DNA of 64,000 bases from Clostridia bacterium (lineage in GTDB: Bacteria; Bacillota; Clostridia; Christensenellales; CAG-138): the NCBI GenBank assembly GCA_017547885.1, contig JAFYOP010000004.1:317312-381311 (forward strand). Reading direction: 5' to 3'. How positions within the stretch are numbered: the first letter of the stretch is position 1; each line of letters opens with the position of its first letter. A program made the position numbers and the translations under genes. The notes under the pieces were generated by a model. The model did not search any database. It was not told where the DNA came from and saw only the letters and a list, made by a program, of their open reading frames with translations. This document shows, piece by piece, positions 52,191 through 60,326 of this stretch.

Positions 52191-53624
52191 ATGCTGCTGA
52201 GCTGTCTGGCCAAGGCCACCGCCCATACTCTCATAGGGGAGGATGTGGAGGTAAATGAGCTTAGATATAATTCCCGCAAGGTGGAAAAGGGCGATGTGTT
52301 CTGCTGCGTGGTAGGTACATTTGCCGATGGCCACAAGTACGCAGCTCAGGCTGTGGAGGCCGGCGCCGCCGCACTGGTGGTGGAAAGGCAGCTGGATCTG
52401 GATGTTCCTCAGGTACTGGTGGAAAACACCCGCATAGCAATGGCGGAAATGGCAGCCGCCTATTACGGAAACCCGGCGGATGAAATGGTAATGGTGGGCA
52501 TTACCGGCACCAACGGCAAGACCAGCACATCATACATGCTTAAGTCCATTGCCGAGCGAATGGGCAAAAAGGTGGGCCTTATCGGTACCATCCGCAACAT
52601 GATAGGCGACATAATAATCGATACCGAGCGCACCACGCCCGAAAGCGTGGACCTTCAGCGCATACTCCGACAGATGAAGGACGAGAATGTGGATGTGGTG
52701 ATAATGGAGGTATCCTCACATTCTCTGGATCAGAAGCGCGTACACGGCATCAGCTATGATGTGGGCTGCTTTACCAACCTTACTCAGGATCATCTGGACT
52801 ATCACAGAACTTTTGAAAACTACTTTGCCGCCAAGAAGCTGCTGTTTGCCCAGTGCGAAAAGGCGGTAATAAACCTTGACGACTCCTATGCCGCAGATAT
52901 GGTTGCGGGCTTTGATATTCCTGTGCTGTCTGTGGGCGTCAGGGAGCAGGCAGACGTTACCGCCAGCGAGATAGATATTACTACACGCGGCGTACAGTTT
53001 GATTTTAACTATCGCAATGTTACCTCCCGTTTCAATGTACCCATCCCCGGACTGTTCTCGGTGTTTAACGCCATGAGCGCAGCAGGTATTGCTCTTTCCC
53101 TGGGGTGGACGCTGGATTCCATCAAGTACGGCCTTGAGCACATGGTAAGCGTAAGCGGACGCCTTGAGCCTCTGCCCACCGGCAAGAATGAATTTACCGT
53201 GCTGCTGGATTATGCACATACTCCCGATGCGCTGGAGAACCTGCTCAAAACCGTACGCGGCTTTGCCACCGGCAGGGTGGTTACCCTCTTTGGCTGCGGT
53301 GGTGACAGGGATCACGCAAAGCGGCCCATAATGGGCGAGATAGCCGGAAGATTTTCGGATTTTGCCATTGTTACTTCGGATAATCCCCGCTCTGAGGATC
53401 CCATGGAGATAATCGCAAGCGTGGAAGACGGCGTTAAAAAGTCCGGCTGCGAGTATATCGTAATAGAAAACCGCAGGGACGCCATAGAATACGCACTTAA
53501 AAACGCAAATAAGAACGACGTTATAATACTGGCCGGCAAGGGCCATGAGAATTATCAGGAGATAAACGGCGGCAAACAACACTTCGATGAGAAGGAGATC
53601 GTGGCCGAGATACTCGGTCTCTAA
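52191..53624 (+). CDS. murE: UDP-MurNAc-tripeptide synthetase MurE (meso-diaminopimelate type)
   Basis: Adds the third amino acid to UDP-MurNAc-dipeptide. The 477 residues have the ATP loop GITGTNGKTSTSYM (about 103-116), the central domain with EVSSHSLDQKRVHGISYD, and the C-terminal HTPDALEN. The specificity segment is SDNPRSEDP (about 400); DNPR is the meso-diaminopimelate signature, so the wall is probably of the DAP type. The start follows TAAGGAGGAAAACC. Confidence 0.97.
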   Translation: MLLSCLAKATAHTLIGEDVEVNELRYNSRKVEKGDVFCCVVGTFADGHKYAAQAVEAGAAALVVERQLDLDVPQVLVENTRIAMAEMAAAYYGNPADEMVMVGITGTNGKTSTSYMLKSIAERMGKKVGLIGTIRNMIGDIIIDTERTTPESVDLQRILRQMKDENVDVVIMEVSSHSLDQKRVHGISYDVGCFTNLTQDHLDYHRTFENYFAAKKLLFAQCEKAVINLDDSYAADMVAGFDIPVLSVGVREQADVTASEIDITTRGVQFDFNYRNVTSRFNVPIPGLFSVFNAMSAAGIALSLGWTLDSIKYGLEHMVSVSGRLEPLPTGKNEFTVLLDYAHTPDALENLLKTVRGFATGRVVTLFGCGGDRDHAKRPIMGEIAGRFSDFAIVTSDNPRSEDPMEIIASVEDGVKKSGCEYIVIENRRDAIEYALKNANKNDVIILAGKGHENYQEINGGKQHFDEKEIVAEILGL

Positions 53625-53641
53625 GCCGTAAGGAGGAAACC

Positions 53642-54661
53642 ATGAAGTACGCCATATACGCGCTGCTGCTGAGTGCCGCAGTATCCATAGCGGCGGGTCC
53701 TGTGTTTATACCTATGCTGCACAGGCTCAAGTTTGGTCAGAGCGAAAGGGAACTGGGTCCCCAGTCCCATTTGAAAAAGGCCGGTACCCCCACAATGGGC
53801 GGCATGATGTTCATACTGGGCATTGCGGCGGCAACCCTTGTATTCGGTGCCACTGCCTATGAAATGGTAATGCCCGCGCTGCTGGTAACCGTAGCCTTCG
53901 GTCTGGTGGGCTTCCTGGATGACTTCCTTAAGGTAAAGCGCAAGAATACCGATGGCCTCAGGGCTTATCAGAAAATAATCGGTCAGTTTCTCATTGCAGT
54001 GATACTGGCAATATACGCCAAGAAGAGCCCTTATGTGGGCAGCTCAATCTATCTTCCCTTCTTTGATGTGGAATGGGAGCTTGGCAATCTGTATATTCCC
54101 TTTATCGTGTTTATAGTTATCGGTACAGTTAACAGTGTTAACCTTACCGACGGACTGGACGGGCTTTCCTCCGGCGTAACGCTGGTATACAGCCTTACTA
54201 TGGCGGTGATATTCCTGTATCTGGCTGCTATGGCGGCCAACCCCGCCGACATGGGACAAGCTCAGCAGACTCAGTACGCGGCAGAGCTTACCTCAATGGC
54301 GGTGTTTGCGGCAGCAGTAGCGGGCGGCGTGCTTGGCTTCCTCCGCTACAACAGCTTCCCCGCAAAGGTATTCATGGGAGATACAGGCTCCCTCGCCCTT
54401 GGCGGCGCGGTTGCCGCAATGGCCATATTCTCCCGCGCGGTGCTGCTGCTGCCCATAATGGGGGCATGCTTTGTAGCCAGTGCTGTGAGCGTTATCCTTC
54501 AGGTAGGCTCCTATAAGCTGCGCCACGGCAAGCGCATCTTCAAGATGGCGCCTCTGCATCATCACTTTGAGCTTCTGGGTCATTCTGAAACCCGCATCGT
54601 TGCAGGGTATATGATAGTGACCACAATACTTTGTCTGGTATGCCTGCTGGCATTCCTATAA
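53642..54661 (+). CDS. mraY: Phospho-N-acetylmuramoyl-pentapeptide-transferase MraY
   Basis: Membrane enzyme making lipid I from UDP-MurNAc-pentapeptide and undecaprenyl phosphate. The 339 residues have about ten helices. Active-site motifs are LVGFLDDFLKV with the Asp pair, NLTDGLDGLSSG, FMGDTGSLALGG and APLHHHFELLG. It follows murE directly; murF, usually between them, is absent. The start follows AAGGAGGAAACC. A structured RNA element begins 70 bp after its stop. Confidence 0.98.
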   Translation: MKYAIYALLLSAAVSIAAGPVFIPMLHRLKFGQSERELGPQSHLKKAGTPTMGGMMFILGIAAATLVFGATAYEMVMPALLVTVAFGLVGFLDDFLKVKRKNTDGLRAYQKIIGQFLIAVILAIYAKKSPYVGSSIYLPFFDVEWELGNLYIPFIVFIVIGTVNSVNLTDGLDGLSSGVTLVYSLTMAVIFLYLAAMAANPADMGQAQQTQYAAELTSMAVFAAAVAGGVLGFLRYNSFPAKVFMGDTGSLALGGAVAAMAIFSRAVLLLPIMGACFVASAVSVILQVGSYKLRHGKRIFKMAPLHHHFELLGHSETRIVAGYMIVTTILCLVCLLAFL

Positions 54662-54693
54662 ATCTATCCAACATTTGACACATCAGACCCAAC

Positions 54694-54713
54694 GCGGGAG
54701 AAGGTGCTTCCGC
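54694..54713 (+). other. Hairpin at the start of the mraY-murD gap
   Basis: GCGGGAG (54694-54700), loop AAGGTG, CTTCCGC (54707-54713). It is a 7-bp stem with one G-U pair and no T tract. It may belong to the structured RNA that follows. Confidence 0.5.
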
Positions 54714-54730
54714 AATACCTGAGTTTATTT

Positions 54731-54863
54731 GCCGCCCGGTGGCAAGGGTCCGTAGTTAGCCGTGGTTCTTTGGCGCTTGGCACGGCAGACGGATGCAAGG
54801 GGTTTGAGGCAGGACGTGGCTCGCTGCCTCAAGCGCCTTGATATCATCGGGCGGCTCTTTTTT
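54731..54863 (+). ncRNA. Candidate structured RNA (three-way junction with U-tail) between mraY and murD
   Basis: P1 pairs GCCGCCCGGTGG (54731-54742) with TCATCGGGCGGC (54844-54855) over 100 nt, 12 bp including G-U pairs, and runs straight into TCTTTTTT (54856-54863). Inside are P2 (GTCCG/CGGAT, then GCCGTG 54759-54764 with CACGGC 54781-54786) and P3 (CAAGG/CCTTG, then GTTTGAGGCAG 54802-54812 with CTGCCTCAAGC 54824-54834). No good promoter is seen just upstream, so it may be the 3' end of the mraY transcript. I recognise no known family. Confidence 0.7.
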
Positions 54864-54869
54864 ATTAGG

Positions 54870-54898
54870 TTTTTTACAGGGATGTTGTGTGATATAAT
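54870..54898 (+). promoter_or_regulatory. Promoter of murD
   Basis: TATAAT (54893-54898) with extended -10 TGA and a T-rich -35 region (54870-54875). It lies right after the U-tail of the RNA element, so murD can be transcribed separately. Confidence 0.6.
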
Positions 54899-54945
54899 AA
54901 ACTTTGGAATATATGGGCAGCTGCCCTTTAGCGGGAGGATAGCTT

Positions 54946-56310
54946 ATGACAGACGGAAAAAAGACGGCCCTTATCTGCGGCATGGCGAAAAGCGGCATCG
55001 CAAGCGCAATACTGCTGTATCGCAATGGCTGGAATGTGATAATAAACGACATGAAGGAGGACATTCCCGGCCTTAAGGAAGCCCTCTCCCAAATTGAATA
55101 TAAAAACGAACTTGGCAAGGACCCCGAAACCCTTCTTGAAGGAGTGGATATGCTGGTGCTGAGCCCCGTTATTCCAATATTCAAGCCCTTTGCGCTGAAG
55201 GCGGCCGAGATGGGCATAGAGGTGATAGGCGAGATAGAGCTTGGCTATCGTTACTGCAGCAGAGGCAGCCGCTTTGTATGCATTAGCGGGACCAACGGCA
55301 AGACCACTACCACTGCCCTTACAGGAGAACTTTTCAAGGCGGCGGGAGAAAATACCTTTGTACTTGGCAATATCGGCATACCCATAACAGAAAAGGCCAT
55401 GGAAGTACAGAATGGGGATACGGTGGTTGCGGAAGTTGCGGCGCTGCAGCTTGAGAGCATCGTGGAATTCCGTCCCAATGCTTTCGGAATGCTGAATATC
55501 ACTGAAGACCATCTGAACCGCTTCCAGTACAAGATGGAAAACTACATAGCCGCCAAGTGCCGGGGCTTTGAAAACCAGACGAGCGATGACTTTGCCGTGC
55601 TGAACTACGATGACCCCACAGTGCGGGATATGGCAAAGCTTACAAAGGCCAAGGTGATATACTTCTCTCAGAAGCAGCAGCTTGATGAGGGCATGAGCAT
55701 TGTGGATGGCCGCATGGTATGGCGTCTGGACGGTAAAGAGGTTCCTCTTATTCACAGAAGTGAGCTGAGGATACCCGGCGACCACAATCTTGAGAATGCC
55801 ATGTGTGCCGCTTCACTGGCCCTGTGCATGGGTCTTGATCCGGAGGCAGTATGTAATGGGCTTAAGTCCTTTGGCGGCGTAGAGCATCGCATAGAGTTTG
55901 TACGTGAGGTGGATGGAGTTCGCTATGTAAACGACTCCAAGGGAACCAACCCTGATTCCACCATCAAGGCTGTGCAGGCCATGGATAGGCCTACGGTGCT
56001 TATGCTGGGCGTTGGCAATTACGATAAAAAGAGCGATTTCGCTCCGCTGTTTGAGGTGTTCGGCGATACCGTAAAGGCGGTTATCGCATCAGGCTGCAAT
56101 ATCCCCGCCATAAAGGACGCTGCAGCCCGTACCGGATATGATAAGGTGGAGGAGTGGTACGGTGACTTTGAGGGCATGATACGCCGCGCAGGAGAGCTGG
56201 CGGGTTCCGGCAGCACAGTGCTGCTTTCCCCCGCGGCGGCCAGCTGGGGCCAGTTTGACAACTTTGAACAGCGCGGAGATATATTCAAGGATATAGTGAA
56301 TAAACTTTAG
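54946..56310 (+). CDS. murD: UDP-N-acetylmuramoyl-L-alanine--D-glutamate ligase MurD
   Basis: Adds D-glutamate to UDP-MurNAc-Ala. The 454 residues show the N-terminal Rossmann segment ALICGMAKSGIASA, ATP loop CISGTNGKTTTTAL (about 112-125), NITEDHLNRF, and the C-terminal ligase domain with VNDSKGTNPDSTIKA and LLSPAAASWGQFDNFEQRGD. The order murD then ftsW is conserved. The start follows GCGGGAGGATAGCTT. RNA-like elements lie on both sides of the gene. Confidence 0.97.
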   Translation: MTDGKKTALICGMAKSGIASAILLYRNGWNVIINDMKEDIPGLKEALSQIEYKNELGKDPETLLEGVDMLVLSPVIPIFKPFALKAAEMGIEVIGEIELGYRYCSRGSRFVCISGTNGKTTTTALTGELFKAAGENTFVLGNIGIPITEKAMEVQNGDTVVAEVAALQLESIVEFRPNAFGMLNITEDHLNRFQYKMENYIAAKCRGFENQTSDDFAVLNYDDPTVRDMAKLTKAKVIYFSQKQQLDEGMSIVDGRMVWRLDGKEVPLIHRSELRIPGDHNLENAMCAASLALCMGLDPEAVCNGLKSFGGVEHRIEFVREVDGVRYVNDSKGTNPDSTIKAVQAMDRPTVLMLGVGNYDKKSDFAPLFEVFGDTVKAVIASGCNIPAIKDAAARTGYDKVEEWYGDFEGMIRRAGELAGSGSTVLLSPAAASWGQFDNFEQRGDIFKDIVNKL

Positions 56311-56325
56311 GGTAAACAATATAAT
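56297..56325 (+). promoter_or_regulatory. Weak promoter candidate upstream of the tandem stem elements
   Basis: A perfect TATAAT lies at 56320-56325, overlapping the region just after murD. The -35 (TGAATA, 56297-56302) is poor. The expected start near 56332 is only a few bases before the first basal stem (56335). Confidence 0.35.
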
Positions 56326-56334
56326 CCAAACCAC

Positions 56335-56445
56335 GGTTTTTGTGGTCATATGGCACGCCAAAGCTGTGTCATCCTCCATTGCAATACATCCAGTATTGCT
56401 GCTGTCGTCTTCTTTGCTCTGCCGCACCCTATGGCCACAAAAACT
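56335..56445 (+). ncRNA. Candidate structured RNA element A between murD and ftsW
   Basis: Basal stem of 16 bp: 56335-56350 (GGTTTTTGTGGTCATA) with 56430-56445 (TATGGCCACAAAAACT), with two G-U pairs. After ~30-nt internal loops on each side comes a perfect 7-bp apical hairpin GCAATAC (56381-56387) and GTATTGC (56393-56399). No U-tail follows, so it is not a plain terminator. No reading frame here looks coding. Confidence 0.6.
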
Positions 56446-56452
56446 CCATAGA

Positions 56453-56558
56453 CCCAAAGTGGCATAATTGGATGAGATTCAAGGGGTCGGAGTGCAGGAA
56501 TAGTGGTGCTATTTCAAACGACGACAACGAAGAAGCTCGCCGATTATGCCGCTTTGGG
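56453..56558 (+). ncRNA. Candidate structured RNA element B between murD and ftsW
   Basis: Starts 7 nt after element A and has the same plan. Basal stem of 19 bp: CCCAAAGTGGCATAATTGG (56453-56471) with CCGATTATGCCGCTTTGGG (56540-56558), two G-U pairs. ~25-nt internal loops lead to an apical hairpin GGAATAG (56497-56503) and CTATTTC (56509-56515). The remaining bases to ftsW (56559-56613) show no clear feature. Confidence 0.6.
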
Positions 56559-56625
56559 CGGGTTCGGATTACATTATCTACCCTAATCACGGCATATATT
56601 ATTACCCGGGAAAGGAGGCACAGCC

Positions 56626-57744
56626 ATGGAAAAGAACCCAAAGCGCAAGGGACAAATGGATTTTGCCCTGTATATTACGGTTATACTGCTGTGCGCCTTT
56701 GGCCTGATAATGGTATTTTCCGCAAGCTATTACTACGCCCAGAATAATGCGGATCTGAACTATGACGGACTGTACTACCTTAAAAATCAGGCCAAGTATC
56801 TTGCGGCAGGCCTTGTGGTAATGATAACCCTGTCCCATATAGACTATCATCGCTGGGAAAAATACAAGACCGTTGCCCTTTTGGCTACTATAGTGCTGAT
56901 GATAATGACGGTATTCTGGGGCGAGGAGATAAACGGCGCAAGACGCTGGCTGAATATTTTCGGCCTCTTTACCTTTCAGCCTTCAGAGTTTGCAAAGTTT
57001 GCCCTGATACTGTATATGGCCTCCTTTATGGCTAGGCATCCCGGCAGAATGAAGGATTTTGTTCACGGTGTGGTGCCGCTGCTTATCATCATGTTTGCCA
57101 TCTGCGTTACTCTTTTGATGCAGAGAAACATGTCCATGATGATGATAGTAATGCTGATAGGCTTTGTAATGCTGTTCCTGGGCGGGGCGGATATAAGGCA
57201 TCTGGTGGGCCTGTGCCTGCTGGCGGTGCCTGTGTTTTTCCTGGCGGCCTCCATGGAGGAATACCGTTGGGCGCGCCTTACCATATTCACCAACCCCTGG
57301 GCAGACCCTCAGGGCAAGGGATATCAGCTTATACAGTCATTGTATGCGCTGGGCAGCGGAGGCCTTTTCGGCAAGGGATTAAACTTTTCCACCCAGAAAC
57401 TGCTGTTCCTCACATACGGTGAGAGCGACTTTATCTTTGCCATAATAGGCGAAGAGCTGGGCTTTGTGGGCTGCGTGGTGGTAATAGCCGCATACTTTTT
57501 CCTTACCTGCAGAGGCATACGCATAGCAGCCCGCTGCAAGGACAGATTCGGCAGCCTGCTTGCTGCCGGCATAACCAGCGTTCTTGCGCTGCAGGTGGCG
57601 GTAAACATAGGCGTTGCCACAAGCTCTGTGCCCCCTACGGGACAGACGCTGCCCTTTATCAGCGCAGGCGGCACGTCACTTATAATATTCATGGCGGCGG
57701 TAGGGATACTGCTCAATATTTCACGAAACGGCGAATCAATGTAA
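56626..57744 (+). CDS. ftsW: SEDS peptidoglycan glycosyltransferase FtsW
   Basis: Membrane glycosyltransferase that polymerises lipid II at the septum with a class B PBP. The 372 residues hold about ten helices. Family landmarks are the start of helix 1 DFALYITVILLCAFGLIMVFSAS, FQPSEFAKFALILYMA, the GGLFGKGLN and GESDFIFAIIGEELGF segments, and SSVPPTGQTLPFISAGGTSLI. In sporulating relatives the paralogue SpoVE occupies this position, so FtsW versus SpoVE is open. The start follows GAAAGGAGGCACAGCC. murG, usual after it, is missing. Confidence 0.95.
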   Translation: MEKNPKRKGQMDFALYITVILLCAFGLIMVFSASYYYAQNNADLNYDGLYYLKNQAKYLAAGLVVMITLSHIDYHRWEKYKTVALLATIVLMIMTVFWGEEINGARRWLNIFGLFTFQPSEFAKFALILYMASFMARHPGRMKDFVHGVVPLLIIMFAICVTLLMQRNMSMMMIVMLIGFVMLFLGGADIRHLVGLCLLAVPVFFLAASMEEYRWARLTIFTNPWADPQGKGYQLIQSLYALGSGGLFGKGLNFSTQKLLFLTYGESDFIFAIIGEELGFVGCVVVIAAYFFLTCRGIRIAARCKDRFGSLLAAGITSVLALQVAVNIGVATSSVPPTGQTLPFISAGGTSLIIFMAAVGILLNISRNGESM

Positions 57745-57811
57745 TTAACACCCATTCGGCTTTTCCCGCATACAATGGACTGTACCGCCAAGGCGGACCG
57801 GGAGGAGCTGA

Positions 57812-59071
57812 ATGGGCAGATTCATCATAGAGGGCGGGCACCCGCTTAACGGAACATTGAAGGTTCAGGGGGCGAAGAATGCCGCCCTGCCTATCCTTGC
57901 GGCAGGCATAATGAGCCGCGGAGAGGTGACTCTTACCAACTGTCCCTGCATACGGGACGTGGACAACATGCTGGACATACTTGGAGAGCTGGGGGCAGGC
58001 ACAGAGCGCCGTGGGGATACCATAAGGCTTTCCCCGGGGGATGCCAGCCGCTGCGTAATGCCTAACAGACTGTCCAAGGAACTGCGTTCTTCCATATTTA
58101 TGCTGGGGCCGCTGCTTTCCCGTTTTGGGCGGGCGGTGTGCACATATCCCGGCGGCTGTGAGATAGGTCACAGGCCCATCGATCTGCACCTTAAAGGGTT
58201 AGCGGCTCTGGGTGCGGATATACGTGAGGAACGGGGCAGGATAGTATGTGAGGGGAAAAACCTTCATGGGGCGGATATACATCTGGACTATCCCAGCGTG
58301 GGCGCTACGGAAAACATAATGATGGCGGCAGCTTCGGCAAAAGGGGATACCTGCATAACCAACGCCGCAAGGGAGCCTGAAATAGAAGACCTTCAGAATT
58401 TTCTTAACGCCATAGGCTGCAGCATATGGGGGGCGGGAACTTCCACCCTGTATGTACGGGGCGGAATGGAGCATGTGCCATCTGCTGTGCATAGGATAAT
58501 GCCTGACAGGATAGCCGCAGGCACCATACTTTGCGCCGCCGCGGTGACGGGAGGAAATGTTACTCTTACGGATGTGTGCTGCGACCATATGGGAGCGGCC
58601 TTTGCAAAGCTTAGGGAAGCGGGATGTGAGCTGTCTCAAAGGGCCGATACTGTTACTATTGAAATGAAGGGCAGACCAAATGAGATCAAACTTATTGAAA
58701 CCTATCCCTATCCCGGATTTCCCACGGATATGCAGGCACAGTTTTTTGCCCTGTGTACCGTGGCGGAGGGTACCAGCGTAATAGTGGAAAATCTTTTTGA
58801 AAATCGCTTCCGTCATTGTGCTGAGCTTGCTAAAATGGGAGCGGTGATAACCCAAAAGGACAGGACCGCAATAGTGCGGGGAGTGGAAAAACTATCCGGA
58901 GCAAGCGTGTCCGCAAGGGATCTGCGCTGCGGCGCTGCCCTTACCATAGCGGGTCTGGGTGCGGAAGGCATAACAACTGTAGATAATACGGAATTGATAG
59001 ACAGAGGCTATCAGGGGCTGGACAAAGTGCTGTGCTCACTGGGAGCCAGAATCACGAGGGAAGATGGCTAA
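57812..59071 (+). CDS. murA: UDP-N-acetylglucosamine 1-carboxyvinyltransferase MurA
   Basis: First committed step of peptidoglycan synthesis. The 419 residues show the substrate segment [15 protein letters not shown] and the active-site Cys in [20 protein letters not shown], the Cys that fosfomycin attacks in the family. [16 protein letters not shown] and the C-terminal [17 protein letters not shown] are also typical, as is [13 protein letters not shown]. The start follows CCGGGAGGAGCTGA. It overlaps ftsQ by 8 bp, so it belongs to the same operon. Confidence 0.97.
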   Translation: MGRFIIEGGHPLNGTLKVQGAKNAALPILAAGIMSRGEVTLTNCPCIRDVDNMLDILGELGAGTERRGDTIRLSPGDASRCVMPNRLSKELRSSIFMLGPLLSRFGRAVCTYPGGCEIGHRPIDLHLKGLAALGADIREERGRIVCEGKNLHGADIHLDYPSVGATENIMMAAASAKGDTCITNAAREPEIEDLQNFLNAIGCSIWGAGTSTLYVRGGMEHVPSAVHRIMPDRIAAGTILCAAAVTGGNVTLTDVCCDHMGAAFAKLREAGCELSQRADTVTIEMKGRPNEIKLIETYPYPGFPTDMQAQFFALCTVAEGTSVIVENLFENRFRHCAELAKMGAVITQKDRTAIVRGVEKLSGASVSARDLRCGAALTIAGLGAEGITTVDNTELIDRGYQGLDKVLCSLGARITREDG

Positions 59072-60218
59072 GAGGAAAACCAGGATAGTAAGAGAAAACA
59101 GAAACAAGGGCGGGCAGAATACCGCCCCGGTTTCCGTGTCTCATATCGACCTGGATAAGGTAAAGGCCAGATATGCCGGCAGGTCTCTTCCTGAGGAGGA
59201 TGAACTGTTTGAAGAATACGATGCTGAGAATCAGCAGTATGAAGAGGGGCAGGCTCACCGCAGGGTAGCGGACAGCAGCATAGAGCTGAACATATTCGGC
59301 GAGGAAGAAGAATACGAGGAGGCGCCAAGAGAACGCCGTGGGCTGATGCTGGCATTCCTTGGCGCGCTGCTTGTAACGGCGCTGGCAGGGCTTTATTTCC
59401 TGCTGATAGTGGATACCATCAAGGTGGGCGGCAACAATGCCCTTGAAAAGGGCGAGGTGCTTACCATTGCGGGGCTTAATCCCGGAGAGCATCTGTGGTT
59501 TGCGGATGTAGGCGGCGCAAAGGCAAGGCTGCTGGCAGACCCAATGATAAAAGAGGCAACAGTAAAACGCATTTACCCCGATACTATATCCATAGTGATA
59601 ACAGAGCGGCGGGCCGCAGCGGCGATCGTATCCGGCGGAACTGTGGCGGTAATAGACGCAGAAGGTTGTGTTATGGAGATAAGCGCACAGGTGCCCGAAA
59701 ACATGGTGGAGGTGTACGGCGTAAGCTCATCCGGCTTCACCGCAGGACAGAACTTGAGCAAGGATTCTTTGTTTAATGCGGATGCGCTGCTCGAGATACT
59801 TACCGCCCTTACCAATTATGATATTTTGGGCATAATAGACTATATAGATATGTCCCAGCCCCTCAGGATAGAGATGAACACAGTTTACGGCATACATGTA
59901 AACGTGGGACAGGCCGAGGGTATAAGTGAAAAACTATCCGCCCTTCCGCTGGTGATTTCCAAGGTAATGAGCATGGGCTATGAGGGAGGAACCATCGATT
60001 TGGCAGTTTTGGGTGACCCGGTATACGCTCCCCCTGCTGCCGAAACCGAACCTGATACAGCAGAACAGCCTGACCAGATAGAAAATACAGGCGACATGCC
60101 TCAGGAGCAGTCGCCCGAAAATACCGATGCTCCGCAAGCTTCTCCTGCGCCGGAGACAATGGCAACGCCCCAGCCTGCGGCAGGCGGAAACACGGGACAA
60201 AACGGTTTCAGCGGATAA
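59064..60218 (+). CDS. ftsQ: Division protein FtsQ/DivIB
   Basis: Bitopic divisome protein that works with FtsL and FtsB. The 384 residues have a charged cytoplasmic N-terminus (~95 residues, acidic second half), one membrane helix (about 94-113), a POTRA domain starting with IVDTIKVGGNNALEKGEVLTIAGL, and the beta domain (AAAAIVSGGTVAVIDAEGCVM). A Pro/Glu/Gln/Ala-rich tail of ~60 residues is probably disordered. It overlaps murA by 8 bp. Confidence 0.93.
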   Translation: MAKRKTRIVRENRNKGGQNTAPVSVSHIDLDKVKARYAGRSLPEEDELFEEYDAENQQYEEGQAHRRVADSSIELNIFGEEEEYEEAPRERRGLMLAFLGALLVTALAGLYFLLIVDTIKVGGNNALEKGEVLTIAGLNPGEHLWFADVGGAKARLLADPMIKEATVKRIYPDTISIVITERRAAAAIVSGGTVAVIDAEGCVMEISAQVPENMVEVYGVSSSGFTAGQNLSKDSLFNADALLEILTALTNYDILGIIDYIDMSQPLRIEMNTVYGIHVNVGQAEGISEKLSALPLVISKVMSMGYEGGTIDLAVLGDPVYAPPAAETEPDTAEQPDQIENTGDMPQEQSPENTDAPQASPAPETMATPQPAAGGNTGQNGFSG

Positions 60219-60229
60219 AATATATACAA

Positions 60230-60263
60230 CACTATTGCACAAAATATAGTGGTGTGGTATTCT
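60230..60263 (+). promoter_or_regulatory. Promoter of ftsA with overlapping inverted repeat
   Basis: TTGCAC (60235-60240), 17 bp, TATTCT (60258-60263) with extended -10 TGG. An inverted repeat CACTAT (60230-60235) and ATAGTG (60246-60251) covers the -35 and may be an operator. Confidence 0.6.
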
Positions 60264-60326
60264 TAAACTACTATTAAGTGTATTTGTAATGTGCCGTAGT
60301 ATGAGTAGGGGCGTTATGGAGGAAGA

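Noticed and set aside
54675..54703. TTGACA at 54675-54680 as a promoter for the mraY-murD RNA
   Set aside because: No -10 hexamer lies at 16-18 bp (bases there read GAGAAG), so independent transcription from it is not supported.
54762..55076. + strand frame across the mraY-murD gap
   Set aside because: It overlaps the U-tailed RNA structure and the murD start in another frame, with no ribosome site.
56340..56747. + strand frame across the murD-ftsW gap
   Set aside because: It crosses the paired RNA-like elements and runs into ftsW in another frame; the translation is not protein-like.
57771..57811. TACAAT and a small CCGCCAAGGCGG palindrome before murA
   Set aside because: The nearest -35 (TTAACA) is 20 bp away and the stem would have too small a loop beyond 4 bp, so neither a promoter nor a hairpin is supported.
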